A stretch of DNA of 64,000 bases from an uncultured Collinsella sp. (lineage in GTDB: Bacteria; Actinomycetota; Coriobacteriia; Coriobacteriales; Coriobacteriaceae): assembly GCA_900542305.1 (NCBI GenBank), contig UQMU01000002.1, forward strand, positions 1-64,000. The letters are read 5' to 3'. The notes beneath the pieces are model-generated. The model worked only from the letters and a program-made list of their open reading frames with translations, searched no databases and was not told the DNA's origin. Positions 16,102-25,754 of the stretch are shown one piece after another. How positions within the stretch are numbered: the stretch's first letter is position 1; each line of letters begins with the position of its first letter. The translations under genes were made by a program, and so were the position numbers.

Positions 16102-16332
16102 ATGCCAGGTAAGAAAAACCTTCGCATGAAGGCGGCGCGCGCGGCGGCTGGCCTTTCGCAAGCCGACTTGGCCCGAACCGTGGGCGTTACGCGGCAGACC
16201 ATCGGTCTGATTGAGGCGGGCGGCTACAATCCTACGCTCAACTTGTGCGTGGCAATCTGTAAAGCGCTGCGCGTTACGTTGAACGATTTGTTTTGGGAAG
16301 ACGAAATCGACGCCGACCCTAACGCTCTTTAG
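16102..16332 (+). CDS. XRE family transcriptional regulator (small, YozG-like)
   Basis: 76 residues from ATG 16102, with GAAAGGAAC upstream; an in-frame ATG at 16042 has no ribosome site. It consists of a single helix-turn-helix with LSQADLARTVGVTRQTIG, then EAGGYNPTLNLCVAICKAL and an acidic tail (FWEDE). Proteins of this size and ending usually act on a neighbouring membrane-protein gene. It is nine bases before the next gene, so the two form an operon. Confidence 0.9.
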   Translation: MPGKKNLRMKAARAAAGLSQADLARTVGVTRQTIGLIEAGGYNPTLNLCVAICKALRVTLNDLFWEDEIDADPNAL

Positions 16333-16341
16333 GAGTTCACT

Positions 16342-16926
16342 ATGAAATTTGAAGATTTAAAACTCGTGCAAAAGTGGCGTGAATATGCCGGCCCAAAGGA
16401 CGAGCGCCTGGAGGCGGAAAGCGCAAAGATCTACAAGATTGGTTTCGTGCTGCTTTCGTTTGGCATGTTGATGATCTTTTTCTACCAGTTTATAGCTCGA
16501 CAGATCGCGTGGGTTCACAGCGACGCCAGTGAAATGCCGCATGGCTTTGCAACGCCGTTCGAGGTAGCCATGTATTTGTGGCTCGTTCTCGTGATGTTGA
16601 TTTGCGCAGGACTGCAAACGCGGAAGGGCTATGTCGACACCAATCGTTTTGGGCAAACCGAGCATCTTCCTGTTGGATATTTCCTGCTTCTCAGCGGTCT
16701 TAGCGGCGCCGCGTTCGCGCTTGTTATTGCCGCAATGCGCTGTATCGCTGAGGCGCAGATCGTACCGCTCGAAAGCGTCTTTTGGTTGGCGAACCTGGCC
16801 ACGGGCGTGTTCTGCGGTGCGACGATTTTCGCGGCCACGTTTGCTGCCCTGTGCGCAACGTTTTTCACGGCGAAAAGACGCCGTGTCAAGCTCGAGGCAG
16901 AACTCGACTCCACTGACGATATCTAA
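16342..16926 (+). CDS. Four-helix membrane protein of unknown function
   Basis: 194 residues, ATG 16342 with AGGAGT upstream. Predicted membrane helices lie near residues 33-52, 72-90, 110-131 and 147-172; both ends are charged and probably cytoplasmic. No transport or catalytic motif is recognised. The partner gene for a small XRE regulator is often a DUF-class integral membrane protein like this one. A hairpin terminator follows within 10 bp. Confidence 0.75.
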   Translation: MKFEDLKLVQKWREYAGPKDERLEAESAKIYKIGFVLLSFGMLMIFFYQFIARQIAWVHSDASEMPHGFATPFEVAMYLWLVLVMLICAGLQTRKGYVDTNRFGQTEHLPVGYFLLLSGLSGAAFALVIAAMRCIAEAQIVPLESVFWLANLATGVFCGATIFAATFAALCATFFTAKRRRVKLEAELDSTDDI

Positions 16927-16930
16927 TGCG

Positions 16931-16968
16931 AAATGGGCTGGCTCTGGGTATCCAGAACCAGCCCATTT
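16931..16968 (+). terminator. Hairpin terminator after XRE/membrane operon
   Basis: Perfect arms AAATGGGCTGG (16931-16941) and CCAGCCCATTT (16958-16968), with further pairing towards the loop. The A/T-rich arm ends allow bidirectional use with the convergent surface-protein gene. Confidence 0.65.
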
Positions 16969-17015
16969 GATGTTCGATGAGCCGAGTCGGCGTCTCTCAC
17001 AAAAGTAACTAGGAG

Positions 17016-20000
17016 CTAGCGAGGCCTATCCGAATTGACCTCATTGGCGGTGTCTTTTTCGAGCGCCGTGCGGCGGACGCTGTAGGCGACAAGGCCGGCA
17101 CCAGCTGCGGCGAGTGCTGCTGCGGCTGCGGTTAGGGGGACGTTGCTGTCGCCCGTGCCGGCGAGCGCGCCCGCTTTTCCGGAGCGCTTGTTATTGCCGT
17201 GATCCTTGCCACTGCCGGAGCTCCTTCCGCCGGAGCCGCCGCCCTCGTCGGTACCGCCGCCACTCGAGCCGCCATCGTCGTCTGCTGTCATCGGGGCGTC
17301 GTGAAGTTCTGTCGTATCCGCGCTGTCGCATACGCCGACCTGAACTTCTGAGCGTTCGCATGCCGCGTCGGGCACATGAAGCTCGTGCAGTACGGCACCC
17401 AGCGCCGAGTTTGCGCCCGGTCGAATTTCCTCGAGCGTTACGGGATCGAGCGCCACCAGATTACGCGCCTTCGCATACAGCGTTACGCGTTTGCCCACTT
17501 CGTCGCTCCAACTCTCGGGGATAGCGAAGCTCATGCGGAACTGTGCCGTGCAACCCGGTGCCAGCACGGCGTTGCCACTGTCGGCTACCAGCGGGTGCGT
17601 TGCAAAAGGTGTGCCCAGCGTTTCGAGCGCGTACTTCACGTGTGCCATGTCGTTGACCGAAGCGTCCTCGGCAAGCTCTGGATCGTAGATCGATGCCATG
17701 CGTGTGTTCGCTCCGAACCCGATGGATGCGCTGGAGAACGGCTGGCTGGAGCCCTCTCGGTACAGATCGATTGTGCCGGCGGTCAGCAAGGTGTTGCCGT
17801 CGTTTCGCACCGTGACCATGAAGGATTCGCCTGCTGCTCCGGGCACCACCGCGCCCGAGGTAGCGACTGCGCCCGTCGGAGTGGCACACGCCACCAAGGG
17901 CACTTCGATGCCGTGTAGTTCTGCCTCGCTCTTCTCCGCGCTCACAATGTGCGTGGCGAGCGCGGAGAGCATGCTCCCCGACGTCAAAAATGTCGTTATC
18001 TGATCGACGGGATGGTCCAGCTCGCACATCACGAACGGCTCCGTGAACAGATCGCCTGCCAAGGTGCTGGCGAAGATGCGGAAGTGCTTGCCCATCACTG
18101 CTACCGGGTTGCCTTCTTCGTCGTAGGTTTGTCCCACCTTGCCATCGGTGTTCTCTACATAGAGCACGCACCTGCCGTTGTTGCTTACGCTGAACGATGC
18201 CGGGCCGCAGCCTGCGGCACCCACGGGCTGCGTTGCAAATACCGATGCGCCTCGCGTCCAAGTAATATGCTGCAGTTGCTCGTTGACGGTTGCCAAAAAG
18301 CCCGAATGTTGTGGCCATGGCACCGCACGGGGTACCGTGGCGTCTGGTGACATAACGCCCCAGCCCGCAATGGACTGGCCGATCACGGCGTACGATGTGC
18401 AGCCGCAACCGTCTGCGGTCTCGTACGCAACGGGCACCACCATTTTGCCGTTGATATTCTCGGGCGCGCCGAGCTCGATGCTCGACGGTGCCTGCGGAAA
18501 GCGGAGAACTTGGCGGAACGTCAGGCTGTCGCCCGAAACGTCCGACCACAGGGTAAAGCACTCCAGCGCAACCTCGGCCTCGCTGCCGAGCGCCTTTTCT
18601 GCGGTGGTTCCGCGGCGGTGGAGGTAGGCGCCCGACAGGCGCCCGTTGACAAGTGTCTTGCCCACCGTGATGCGTGGGCACTGCAGGCAATGGTAGCCAT
18701 CCTCCTGAAGGCGGCCGCGCGAGATGCTGCGCCACGACGTGTGCGATACCACGCGAACTCCGTCGTTGCTTATGCGCAGGCGCACAACGGACAGTATGCC
18801 GGCTGTGCTTGCCATATCGAAAAGGGTGTCGTCGCCGGCGGGGCGCTCGCCCGAGACCAGCAGCACGTAGGCGTCCTGGTTTCCTCTTCCGTCCGTATAT
18901 TCCACTACGTCGAAGTCGTAATCGTATATGCTGTCGCGCTCCACGTCGCCCTCGCCAAACCCAAGGGGAAAGTCCACAGGCGTGGGAGCGGACCACGTTC
19001 CGTTTGCCTTTGTGTGTACCACCAGGCGCGAGCGACCATTGTCGCCGTAGCGCACCGAGGCGATACGGAACAGGCATTCTACGCCGGCAATCATTGCCAG
19101 CTTCATGTGGGCTTCGCTGAGCACGCCAGCAAACAGCACGTTGTCGCTCGAGGGCTTGATGCCGCCACGCTCGTCCTCCGACACGCCGGAAGAATCGGCG
19201 TTCGGGTCGGCAACGGTGTTCGTTGCCTGACCGATGTAGGTGTACTCATACATCGGCACGGCGTTTTCGTCGTTCTCTATCAGTGCATGGACGAAATGCT
19301 CGATCTGTCCCGTGTCGTCGCTTTCTGCATCCGCCTCGAGCTCAATGCGCGTGACCGCTTGATCCCAATCGCGCACGACAGGCGCGGTGTTTACGGCAGT
19401 GGCCTTAACCTCGGCGCGTGCGAGCAGTTCGGCGTTGGTGACGATGGTGGCCGATTCGATAAATTGCGGCACACCACACGCCTCGGCGTTGCCGGCCGAG
19501 CCGAAGCAGGCATCCAGCGTATAAGGCGTATCTCCATCCAATGCGAGCTCAGAGCGCTGGAGCACATACTGGTCGCCATTGTTCACCGACATATTCCACG
19601 AATCGATGAGTGTGGGCCACGACCCCGACCAAGCCTTGGTGGTCCACTTGAACATTACGAACTGGAGTATTACATCGACATCGACGTCTGCACCTACACG
19701 CAGTCGCGGAAGCTGGTGTCCATTTGCCTTTTCGTACCCAATGAACAGCGTGAGGGATGCGGCGCCGCGCACGGCAGACGAAGCGACGCCTGCAACGCCG
19801 GCGCCAAAGGTGACGGCAAGCCCGATCTGGATGGTGAACGAGCCCGACGTGTTTGAATAGTCGAGCGAAATGTTTTTAAAAAACGCCGCGCCGCTGCCGT
19901 GCGTGTGGGCACCCACGGCGAGCGCCAGTTTTGCCAGCACCCAGGGGTTGACGTTTAGGAAAAATGGCACCGGTCCTAGGGTAAACTGCTCGGTCCAATT

Positions 20001-21383
20001 GAGGTCGGTTCTTACCTGGAAGAGGGCCTTAATATTGCCGTATGCGGGGTCGTTGTTGTTACCCCAGGTTTTGCCCACCCAATCGTAGGCGAGCGAGCCG
20101 TACAGCTGTGTGGCGATATCCATCGTGAACAGCGGCGTGCAATGGTGGCGAAGGAGCTTGGTGTTTCTTGGATCGGTGCCCGAACCGGCACTCATCCTCT
20201 TGTACTGATTCCACTTCCCCTCCATCTCGTCGAGGTAGCGGTTTGCCTGCTTGGCGCCCGACTCGCGCGGCGATTTCTTCCAGTATTCCGGATCAGGGTT
20301 GCCCGAATCGTTCATATAGCTAGCTGGTTTGTACCCTCCGCCAAACAGCACGTATCCAGCAAACGAGAAATCGAACAGAATGGGAAATGTGGGCATCCAG
20401 CACGTGAACTTATTGCCGCCGATACCGGGAAACGCCGCGGGGAAATCAAACGGAGTGATCTCTTGGTCCATGGTGGTGGGAATGATGGTGGTCGAGCCCG
20501 ATTCCGCCTTTGCGGCCGGCGCGGTGACAACGGCCATAGGGGATGAGAGCGTGTAGGTTTTGCCCTGGTAGTCGAGCATAAAGCGCAGCTTGCACCCTTC
20601 CTCCAGAAGGCCCGAAGCTGCATCGAGGAACGTGTCTTCGAGCGTGAACGTCGCCAGATTATCCGCGCCCGATGCGCTGGCCTTGATCTGGCCGATCTGC
20701 GTGACGGTTTCGGTTGAGCTGCCCGCAGAGGGCATCACTTTATTGATATGCAACGTTGCCTGCCCGCCCTGCGGCAGATGAGCCTGCACGGTAAAAGCGT
20801 GCGTGTCGGGCTGGTCGTTTGCTGCTTCGTCCGCTGGCATTGCCATAAACGTGGCGTCGGCGTACTGGATGTCCCATTCGTCGAACGTGAGCTGTCGAAA
20901 GTACGGCTCGCCATCGGAGAGCGGACGTGTGGGTGCGGTAATAGCGGTGCCGCCCTGGATACGCGCAAGGGGAATCTCGACATCGCGGTAGCCTGCCATG
21001 CTAATGGAGATGCCGCCGTTAAAGTCGTACGCGTCGAGAAGCGTTGCCTCGTCCACGTAGCCTTCTGAAAGAGGGGCGACCTCAAAGATGGCCGTGCCTT
21101 CGTCATCGGTCGTGGCGGTGAGCTGCTTGCCTGCGGCATAGCGCGATATGAGCGTGACCTGGGCACCCGTGATGGGCGTATTCTTGTTGGCGACGTCGAC
21201 CACGACCACACCGAACATGGTGCGCGAGAGAACGAGCACCCTGAAGGGGTCTTTTTCGTCGGCATGGGCTTCGGTGGGTGCGAACGGCAATATGAAGGCG
21301 TTTGCGCTTCCCGGCACGCGCGGCATCATAATGCTCGCTAACGAGGACGCTCCGGCGACAAGTAACGAACGGCGATCAAGCAT
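17016..21383 (-). CDS. Large Tat-exported, sortase-anchored surface protein
   Basis: 1455 residues from ATG 21383 (GGGAG upstream); ORF extension to 21959 is not coding. MLDRRSLLVAGASSLAS is a twin-arginine signal. After it (about 40-100) a carboxypeptidase-regulatory-like beta domain has ITGAQVTLISRYAAGKQ. The long middle shows Ser/Thr-rich beta-sheet-like sequence and few cysteines. A Gly/Ser-rich linker leads to LAGTGD (about 1407-1412), a hydrophobic helix and SVRR, the layout of an LPxTG-type cell-wall sorting signal in the LAxTG form used by Coriobacteriia. Ligand or enzymatic role is unknown. Confidence 0.8.
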   Translation of the reverse strand: MLDRRSLLVAGASSLASIMMPRVPGSANAFILPFAPTEAHADEKDPFRVLVLSRTMFGVVVVDVANKNTPITGAQVTLISRYAAGKQLTATTDDEGTAIFEVAPLSEGYVDEATLLDAYDFNGGISISMAGYRDVEIPLARIQGGTAITAPTRPLSDGEPYFRQLTFDEWDIQYADATFMAMPADEAANDQPDTHAFTVQAHLPQGGQATLHINKVMPSAGSSTETVTQIGQIKASASGADNLATFTLEDTFLDAASGLLEEGCKLRFMLDYQGKTYTLSSPMAVVTAPAAKAESGSTTIIPTTMDQEITPFDFPAAFPGIGGNKFTCWMPTFPILFDFSFAGYVLFGGGYKPASYMNDSGNPDPEYWKKSPRESGAKQANRYLDEMEGKWNQYKRMSAGSGTDPRNTKLLRHHCTPLFTMDIATQLYGSLAYDWVGKTWGNNNDPAYGNIKALFQVRTDLNWTEQFTLGPVPFFLNVNPWVLAKLALAVGAHTHGSGAAFFKNISLDYSNTSGSFTIQIGLAVTFGAGVAGVASSAVRGAASLTLFIGYEKANGHQLPRLRVGADVDVDVILQFVMFKWTTKAWSGSWPTLIDSWNMSVNNGDQYVLQRSELALDGDTPYTLDACFGSAGNAEACGVPQFIESATIVTNAELLARAEVKATAVNTAPVVRDWDQAVTRIELEADAESDDTGQIEHFVHALIENDENAVPMYEYTYIGQATNTVADPNADSSGVSEDERGGIKPSSDNVLFAGVLSEAHMKLAMIAGVECLFRIASVRYGDNGRSRLVVHTKANGTWSAPTPVDFPLGFGEGDVERDSIYDYDFDVVEYTDGRGNQDAYVLLVSGERPAGDDTLFDMASTAGILSVVRLRISNDGVRVVSHTSWRSISRGRLQEDGYHCLQCPRITVGKTLVNGRLSGAYLHRRGTTAEKALGSEAEVALECFTLWSDVSGDSLTFRQVLRFPQAPSSIELGAPENINGKMVVPVAYETADGCGCTSYAVIGQSIAGWGVMSPDATVPRAVPWPQHSGFLATVNEQLQHITWTRGASVFATQPVGAAGCGPASFSVSNNGRCVLYVENTDGKVGQTYDEEGNPVAVMGKHFRIFASTLAGDLFTEPFVMCELDHPVDQITTFLTSGSMLSALATHIVSAEKSEAELHGIEVPLVACATPTGAVATSGAVVPGAAGESFMVTVRNDGNTLLTAGTIDLYREGSSQPFSSASIGFGANTRMASIYDPELAEDASVNDMAHVKYALETLGTPFATHPLVADSGNAVLAPGCTAQFRMSFAIPESWSDEVGKRVTLYAKARNLVALDPVTLEEIRPGANSALGAVLHELHVPDAACERSEVQVGVCDSADTTELHDAPMTADDDGGSSGGGTDEGGGSGGRSSGSGKDHGNNKRSGKAGALAGTGDSNVPLTAAAAALAAAGAGLVAYSVRRTALEKDTANEVNSDRPR

Positions 21384-21538
21384 CTTGGGCTCCCATCCCG
21401 CAAGTATCGGTGGAAATAATCCAATTTTGCGAGAAGGCGCCCCGTGGCGGTAGTGCCGTTCAAGGGTCAAAATGTCCAAATTGATCGAGCGAAGCGCCGG
21501 GTTCCGGAACGCGTTCGATGCGCTTGGTAGTCCGGTCG

Positions 21539-22543
21539 CTAACGTAACATATGCGCGACCAGCTCGGCGCGTGTGCCGATGCCAAGCTTTGCGTATACGC
21601 CGGATAGGCGGTTTTTGACGGTGCCCGGCGATACTCCCATATGGCGTGCGATTTCGGCGTTGGTCCACCCACGACAGGCGAGCATGGCCATGGTGAATTC
21701 CGTGGTCGTTAGATCGTCGGCCACGTCCTCGCCCGAATCGGGGTTGTGGATGCGCCGCCAACCGTAGCTGAATCGATACGTGATCTCGATGATGCGGGCG
21801 AAATCGTCGGGGTATTGCGATTTTAGGCACGCCTCGATGAGCCCCTGCAAAAGGCCGTGGTGCTCGCCAATGAGCTCGATAAGGCCGTCGGGACGCGCAA
21901 TGTTCCAAGCAACTCCGAAGTGCGTTTTTGCGGCGTCGATGTCCTTGAGGCTCATGCATGCCATGGAAGCTGCCAGGTGCAGGAACAGTTCCGAGATCGG
22001 ATAGCTCCCTTGTTTCATGATCAGGGCGTTTTCCGCCATGCCCAGACTGCGGCCATATTCGCCGCGCAGGTACAGGGCATGCGCCATCACGTAGCTGGCG
22101 AACAGGCGCAGGCCTTCGGGCAAATGCGCCGCAAGTGGATAAAACTCTTCGGCAGAATACGGGGAAGGCAAGTGCAGCAGGACACTCGCGGCCGAGGCGA
22201 ACAGGATATGCGTGGCGTGGACGGCGGGCGATTCCTCGTCAGTTGGCGTATCGAGGATGCCAGCAAGGCACCGGCGGGCGTCGGCGATACGGTTGAGCGA
22301 TAGACTGGCGTATCCGCAGATAAAGCATGCGGAATAGCACAGCGCGGGATCGGTGGCGTCAACATAGGGGCGCGCCGTCTTGGCAGCGAGGGTGGCCTGT
22401 CCGCGAAAGTACAGCGCTTCTGCCGTGGCAATGGCGCGCGAATCGGGGTCGGAAATGCTTGCAACCGCAGCGTCAATCTGCCCCGGCACAAAGGCGGTGC
22501 ACATCAACGGCATGGGAACGCATGGGTAGCCATCGCAGTCCAT
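21539..22543 (-). CDS. LuxR family transcriptional regulator with helical repeat domain
   Basis: 334 residues if ATG 22543 is used (GGGAG about 7-11 bases upstream); ATG 22570 is in frame but has no ribosome site. The C-terminal 65 residues are a LuxR/NarL helix-turn-helix: LTTTEFTMAMLACRGWTNAE and VSPGTVKNRLSGVYAKLGI. The first 270 residues are helical and resemble a tetratricopeptide-like MalT-type sensor without its ATPase. It precedes the surface-protein gene by 155 bp on the same strand, and that gene is its most likely target. Confidence 0.85.
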   Translation of the reverse strand: MDCDGYPCVPMPLMCTAFVPGQIDAAVASISDPDSRAIATAEALYFRGQATLAAKTARPYVDATDPALCYSACFICGYASLSLNRIADARRCLAGILDTPTDEESPAVHATHILFASAASVLLHLPSPYSAEEFYPLAAHLPEGLRLFASYVMAHALYLRGEYGRSLGMAENALIMKQGSYPISELFLHLAASMACMSLKDIDAAKTHFGVAWNIARPDGLIELIGEHHGLLQGLIEACLKSQYPDDFARIIEITYRFSYGWRRIHNPDSGEDVADDLTTTEFTMAMLACRGWTNAEIARHMGVSPGTVKNRLSGVYAKLGIGTRAELVAHMLR

Positions 22544-22685
22544 CTTCCATCTCCCAACAGCTGGCAACAATGCAGCAATTGTACTCCTGTTGCTCGGGAC
22601 CGGAATTTGTGGGTATCGCCTACGATTATGCCGAACGTATAAAGGAAGAGTCTATTGGCGATGCTCCCAAGGTGGCTACTGAAGC

Positions 22686-23067
22686 CTAGCTGACCTCGAC
22701 ATTAGGAAAAATTACCGCCCCTACAAAAAGCTCTGTCGCAGCGATGGGAAACGCATCTTCTGGGCATTCCGGCGTCTCCAGCCCAGCGCTGGACTGCTGC
22801 TGTCGCCTGCGCGTTGGCGAGCGAGGCGTGGGGACCGTCCGGCGACCAGCGGTGACGGGCGAGCCCTGCCGCGTGTGTGGGCCTCCATCGGCGTAGACCC
22901 ATGACCCCCATGGCATCGGAGAAGTCCACCATGACGTCCAGGACCTTACCGTCCGGCATGTCCAGCCTAGTGGCTCTCTTGATTCCGAGGTCGAAGGGGG
23001 CGTTGTGCAAGGCATATGGGGCCGAGTGGAAGTGGATCAAAAGAGCGTTACTTGACGTTTCATGCAT
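22686..23067 (-). other. Unrecognised, possibly frameshifted coding remnant
   Basis: A 121-codon ORF starts at ATG 23067 (MHETSSNALLIHFHSAPYA) and looks protein-like up to about 22790. The stretch PEDAFPIAATELFVG, in the overlapping frame that ends at 22686, also looks protein-like. One gene with a frameshift near 22780 would explain both. I recognise no family, and no ribosome site stands out. Confidence 0.3.
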
Positions 23068-23199
23068 AATGCCAACCGTCCCGCGACATCACGTTCGCAG
23101 CGCGCAGGGGCCGGAGAACCTTCGCGATGAGAGTTGACGTCTAATACCTTGCATCGTATAGTGTGTATAGCACAGTATATGACGAGAGGAGGTGTGCGG

Positions 23200-23517
23200 A
23201 TGGAGGCACAGATGAAGCGCGGCTTCCTGGAGGCCTGCGTGCTCGCGGCCGTCTCCGGCGAGGAGTCCTACGGCTACCAGATCGTGAAGGACGTACCGGC
23301 GAGCATGGGGCTCACGGAGTCGACGCTCTACCCGCTGCTCAAGCGCCTGGAGAAGGCCGGGTGCATCACGGCGCGCTCCGCCGAGCACAACGGGCGGCTG
23401 CGCCGGTACTACCGCATCACGGACGACGGGCGAGCGCGCATCGAGGAGTTCCTGGCCGAGTGGCCGTCCGTACGGGAGATTTACGCATACGTTGAGGGGG
23501 CGCACCATGACGCGTGA
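23200..23517 (+). CDS. PadR family transcriptional regulator
   Basis: 105 residues from ATG 23200, with GAGAGGAGG just upstream; longer ORF starts lack this. MKRGFLEACVLAAVSGEESYGYQI and LTESTLYPLLKRLEKAGCI are the PadR winged-helix signature. Its end overlaps the DUF1700 gene by 11 bp. PadR with DUF1700 and a DUF4097-type protein is a familiar three-gene cassette in Gram-positive bacteria, associated with envelope stress. An A/T-rich GTATAGTGTGTATAGC stretch (23157-23172) may hold its promoter and operator. Confidence 0.93.
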   Translation: MEAQMKRGFLEACVLAAVSGEESYGYQIVKDVPASMGLTESTLYPLLKRLEKAGCITARSAEHNGRLRRYYRITDDGRARIEEFLAEWPSVREIYAYVEGAHHDA

Positions 23518-24130
23518 TGAGTTTCTGGGCCGGTTGGGCGAGCTGCTCGCCTGTCTGCCGGCCGAGCAGGTGGAGGAGACCAAGGCGTTCTATGCGGAGG
23601 CCATCGCCGATCGCATGGAGGACGGTATGAGCGAGGAGGAGGCCGTGGCCGCCATGGGCACGCCCGGCGAGGTGGCGGAGGCCACGCTCGACGACCTGCC
23701 CGCCGTGCCGCGCGCGATCGCGAGGACGCGCCAGCGCAGCACCGCGCTGCTGTGGGTGCTGACCATCGTGGGCTCCCCGGTGTGGGTGCCGCTGCTCGCC
23801 GCCTTCGCCGCCGTGGTCGTCACGGTCTATATCTGCATCTGGGTGCTGGCGCTCTGCGTGTGGATCGTCGCGGCGGCACTCGGGGGCGTGGGCGTAGTTG
23901 AGCTCCTGTTTGCCGTAAGCGGCGTCACCATCGGCCACTTCCCGTACGCCCTCGCCTCGGCGGGCGTGGGGCTCGGCCTCGTCGGCGTGGCGCTCTTCGT
24001 TGGTGCTGGCGCTTGGGCCGCCTCAAAACAAATTGCGCGCCTCTCGGCGCTCTGGGCGAGGAAGGCCGCCTCGCCCTTCTGGAAGGGTAAGGGCGAGAAG
24101 GGCGGCGCTGCCGCGCATCTCGCGGCGTAG
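23507..24130 (+). CDS. DUF1700 family membrane protein
   Basis: 207 residues from ATG 23507, inside the end of the PadR gene. The N-terminal 60 residues are the DUF1700 cytoplasmic helical part (TRDEFLGRLGELLACLP...DGMSEEEAVAAMG). Three or four hydrophobic helices follow between about 80 and 170. The tail is basic. DUF1700 proteins are predicted partners of PadR regulators; the molecular role is unknown. Confidence 0.9.
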   Translation: MTRDEFLGRLGELLACLPAEQVEETKAFYAEAIADRMEDGMSEEEAVAAMGTPGEVAEATLDDLPAVPRAIARTRQRSTALLWVLTIVGSPVWVPLLAAFAAVVVTVYICIWVLALCVWIVAAALGGVGVVELLFAVSGVTIGHFPYALASAGVGLGLVGVALFVGAGAWAASKQIARLSALWARKAASPFWKGKGEKGGAAAHLAA

Positions 24131-24145
24131 AAAGGAGTGAGTACC

Positions 24146-24400
24146 ATGACCAGCGCGAAGAAGATCTACCTCGCCGTGGCGGGCGGGCTCGTTGCCGCGG
24201 GTGTTGTCCTCGCGGGCATTGGCTTTATCGCTTCGGGCTTCGACCCGGCCGTGTTCACAACCCATATCGACACGCGCGACAGCACCATCGTGCTCGGCGG
24301 CGTCGAGGTGGACGACCCGATGGGCCTCCCCCTCATCGAGCAGCTCGCCAATCTGGGCGAGATCGACACCTCCGGCGTCGCGGATCCCGCCGCGCCCTAG
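24146..24400 (+). CDS. Short membrane-anchored protein, third gene of PadR/DUF1700 operon
   Basis: 84 residues from ATG 24146 with AAAGGAG upstream (GTG 24137 is also in frame). One N-terminal helix (about 8-30, LAVAGGLVAAGVVLAGIGFIA) anchors a short outside segment. In related operons this position usually holds a DUF4097 adhesin-like protein of 250-300 residues; only its N-terminal part is matched here, so this may be a truncated version. Confidence 0.6.
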   Translation: MTSAKKIYLAVAGGLVAAGVVLAGIGFIASGFDPAVFTTHIDTRDSTIVLGGVEVDDPMGLPLIEQLANLGEIDTSGVADPAAP

Positions 24401-24814
24401 GCGCAGCGAGCCCGGGCGCTCTGCCCGCCAAGCTGCGTAAGCCGGCGAAACCCGAACCTCAACCTCTACGCAACTGGCCCCAAGCCTGCGCCGATTCGCT
24501 CTCAGCGCCGCGCGAGGGCCCGTGACGCATGCCCAAAAAGGTACGAGGAGAAAGGAACGCGATGACGACAACCACGCCCTTCCGCCTTCACGGGGCCACG
24601 CAGGACCGGAAGCGACTGGGCCGTGCGGTGGGGCTGTGCTTGGATTGGCTACACTGATATGGACAGTTCCGTGAGGGGCGCGAGAGACGGGACTCTGGGG
24701 AGATCTTCGAGGAGGAGTGTCTCGACTGGAAGTGCGGGTTCAGTGGAGCATGAACCTAAACCCTGTCTCTCTTGCTTTTTCTGATTTGTTGAGAAGCCGG
24801 CATTTGGGGGCATT
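24401..24814 (+). other. Intergenic stretch with a 31-codon ORF
   Basis: No full-length gene is seen here. A 31-codon ORF (24562-24657, beginning MTTTTPFRLHGATQ) has an excellent AGGAGAAAGGAA site and may be the head of a gene lost by deletion after the PadR operon. The rest (24401-24560 and 24660-24814) shows no recognisable coding, repeat or structural feature. Confidence 0.35.
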
Positions 24815-25498
24815 TTGGATAGCGAACAGTTCAAACAAGAAGCTGAGAAAATAGAACAAAGCCTGAGTGCCTTGAGAGTCGCCGAGCGCAATGCAGTGAT
24901 TCCCTTCATGAACGGCGACTTTACCCAATGGGATCTATATCTGGCATCCTCCTCTGAGTATGCGATGAGACTGATAGACGGATTCATCTCCATGCTCGAG
25001 TCGAGGAATCTTGTTTGCGTCGCCCAGCTTCTCCGCGCACAGGTTGGAGTCTGCCTGCGGACATTCGCATTATTCGCCGCCGAAGACCAGGATGACTTTC
25101 TCAAGCAGGTGTTTCAAGGTGTGCCTGTGAACAAGCTGAAAGATTTCTCGGGTGAGAAGATGTCCGATGGAAGACTTCAAGACTTACTCGAGAAGTTCGA
25201 TCCAAAGGTAAAAGATGTATACAAGGTGACGTCTGGATTCGTCCACTTCTCCACTGATATTCTGCCGAGCATGGGTGCGCCTGGGGAGGGCTATGAGGTC
25301 GAGTTTTATTTTGGAGCCGAGCCCAACGAGAGAAGCAATGCGCCTCTCGTGGAATGCGGCAAGGCGTTCTGCCACTATGTCGACCTGCATCTCCAGATGC
25401 TCCATAAGGTGATTGCTTCGGATGAATGGTATGCCGATCGATTCCGTATCGATTCCGATGGTCCTGCAGACGAGGCCTCGAAAAGCGAGAAGGTGTAG
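24815..25498 (+). CDS. Hypothetical protein, mostly helical
   Basis: 227 residues from TTG 24815, with TTGGGGG upstream at about 24804-24810. The sequence is predicted helical, with RLIDGFISMLESRNLVCVAQ and LLRAQVGVCLRTFALF, followed by a middle segment with SGFVHFSTDI. There is no membrane segment or signal peptide. A helical core followed by an invariant-looking H-F/H in a short loop recalls DUF5677-like proteins near abortive-infection genes, but I cannot name the family. Codon use is less G+C-rich than its neighbours, suggesting acquisition. Confidence 0.6.
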   Translation: MDSEQFKQEAEKIEQSLSALRVAERNAVIPFMNGDFTQWDLYLASSSEYAMRLIDGFISMLESRNLVCVAQLLRAQVGVCLRTFALFAAEDQDDFLKQVFQGVPVNKLKDFSGEKMSDGRLQDLLEKFDPKVKDVYKVTSGFVHFSTDILPSMGAPGEGYEVEFYFGAEPNERSNAPLVECGKAFCHYVDLHLQMLHKVIASDEWYADRFRIDSDGPADEASKSEKV

Positions 25499-25754
25499 GT
25501 CGAACGCATTGACGCTGCCTTGACAGCATCCCGATATGATAACGAATGGGAGGTTCCCTGCGAAATGTGCGCCTCTGTATATTCTCGCTAGGACGCCCTC
25601 GACCGATAAGGCATCGTTGAGTTCAATTTGAGTTCAGCTCGGGTGCCTGAAAATCGCCCAACTCTGATAAAAGGGGAGACGACGGTACACCACGTAGACG
25701 AGAGGCTATGGAAGTGCACGATTTGATTATATTGGCGCGCTAAACCGCCCCGCT

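Noticed and set aside
17384..21959. N-terminal extension of the surface-protein ORF to 21959
   Set aside because: The segment upstream of 21383 overlaps the LuxR gene antisense-frame composition and precedes a clear Tat signal with its own ribosome site.
22570..22689. A 39-codon plus-strand ORF (MQQLYSCCSGPEF...) after the LuxR gene start
   Set aside because: It has no ribosome site or family similarity, and it overlaps the leader region of the LuxR gene.
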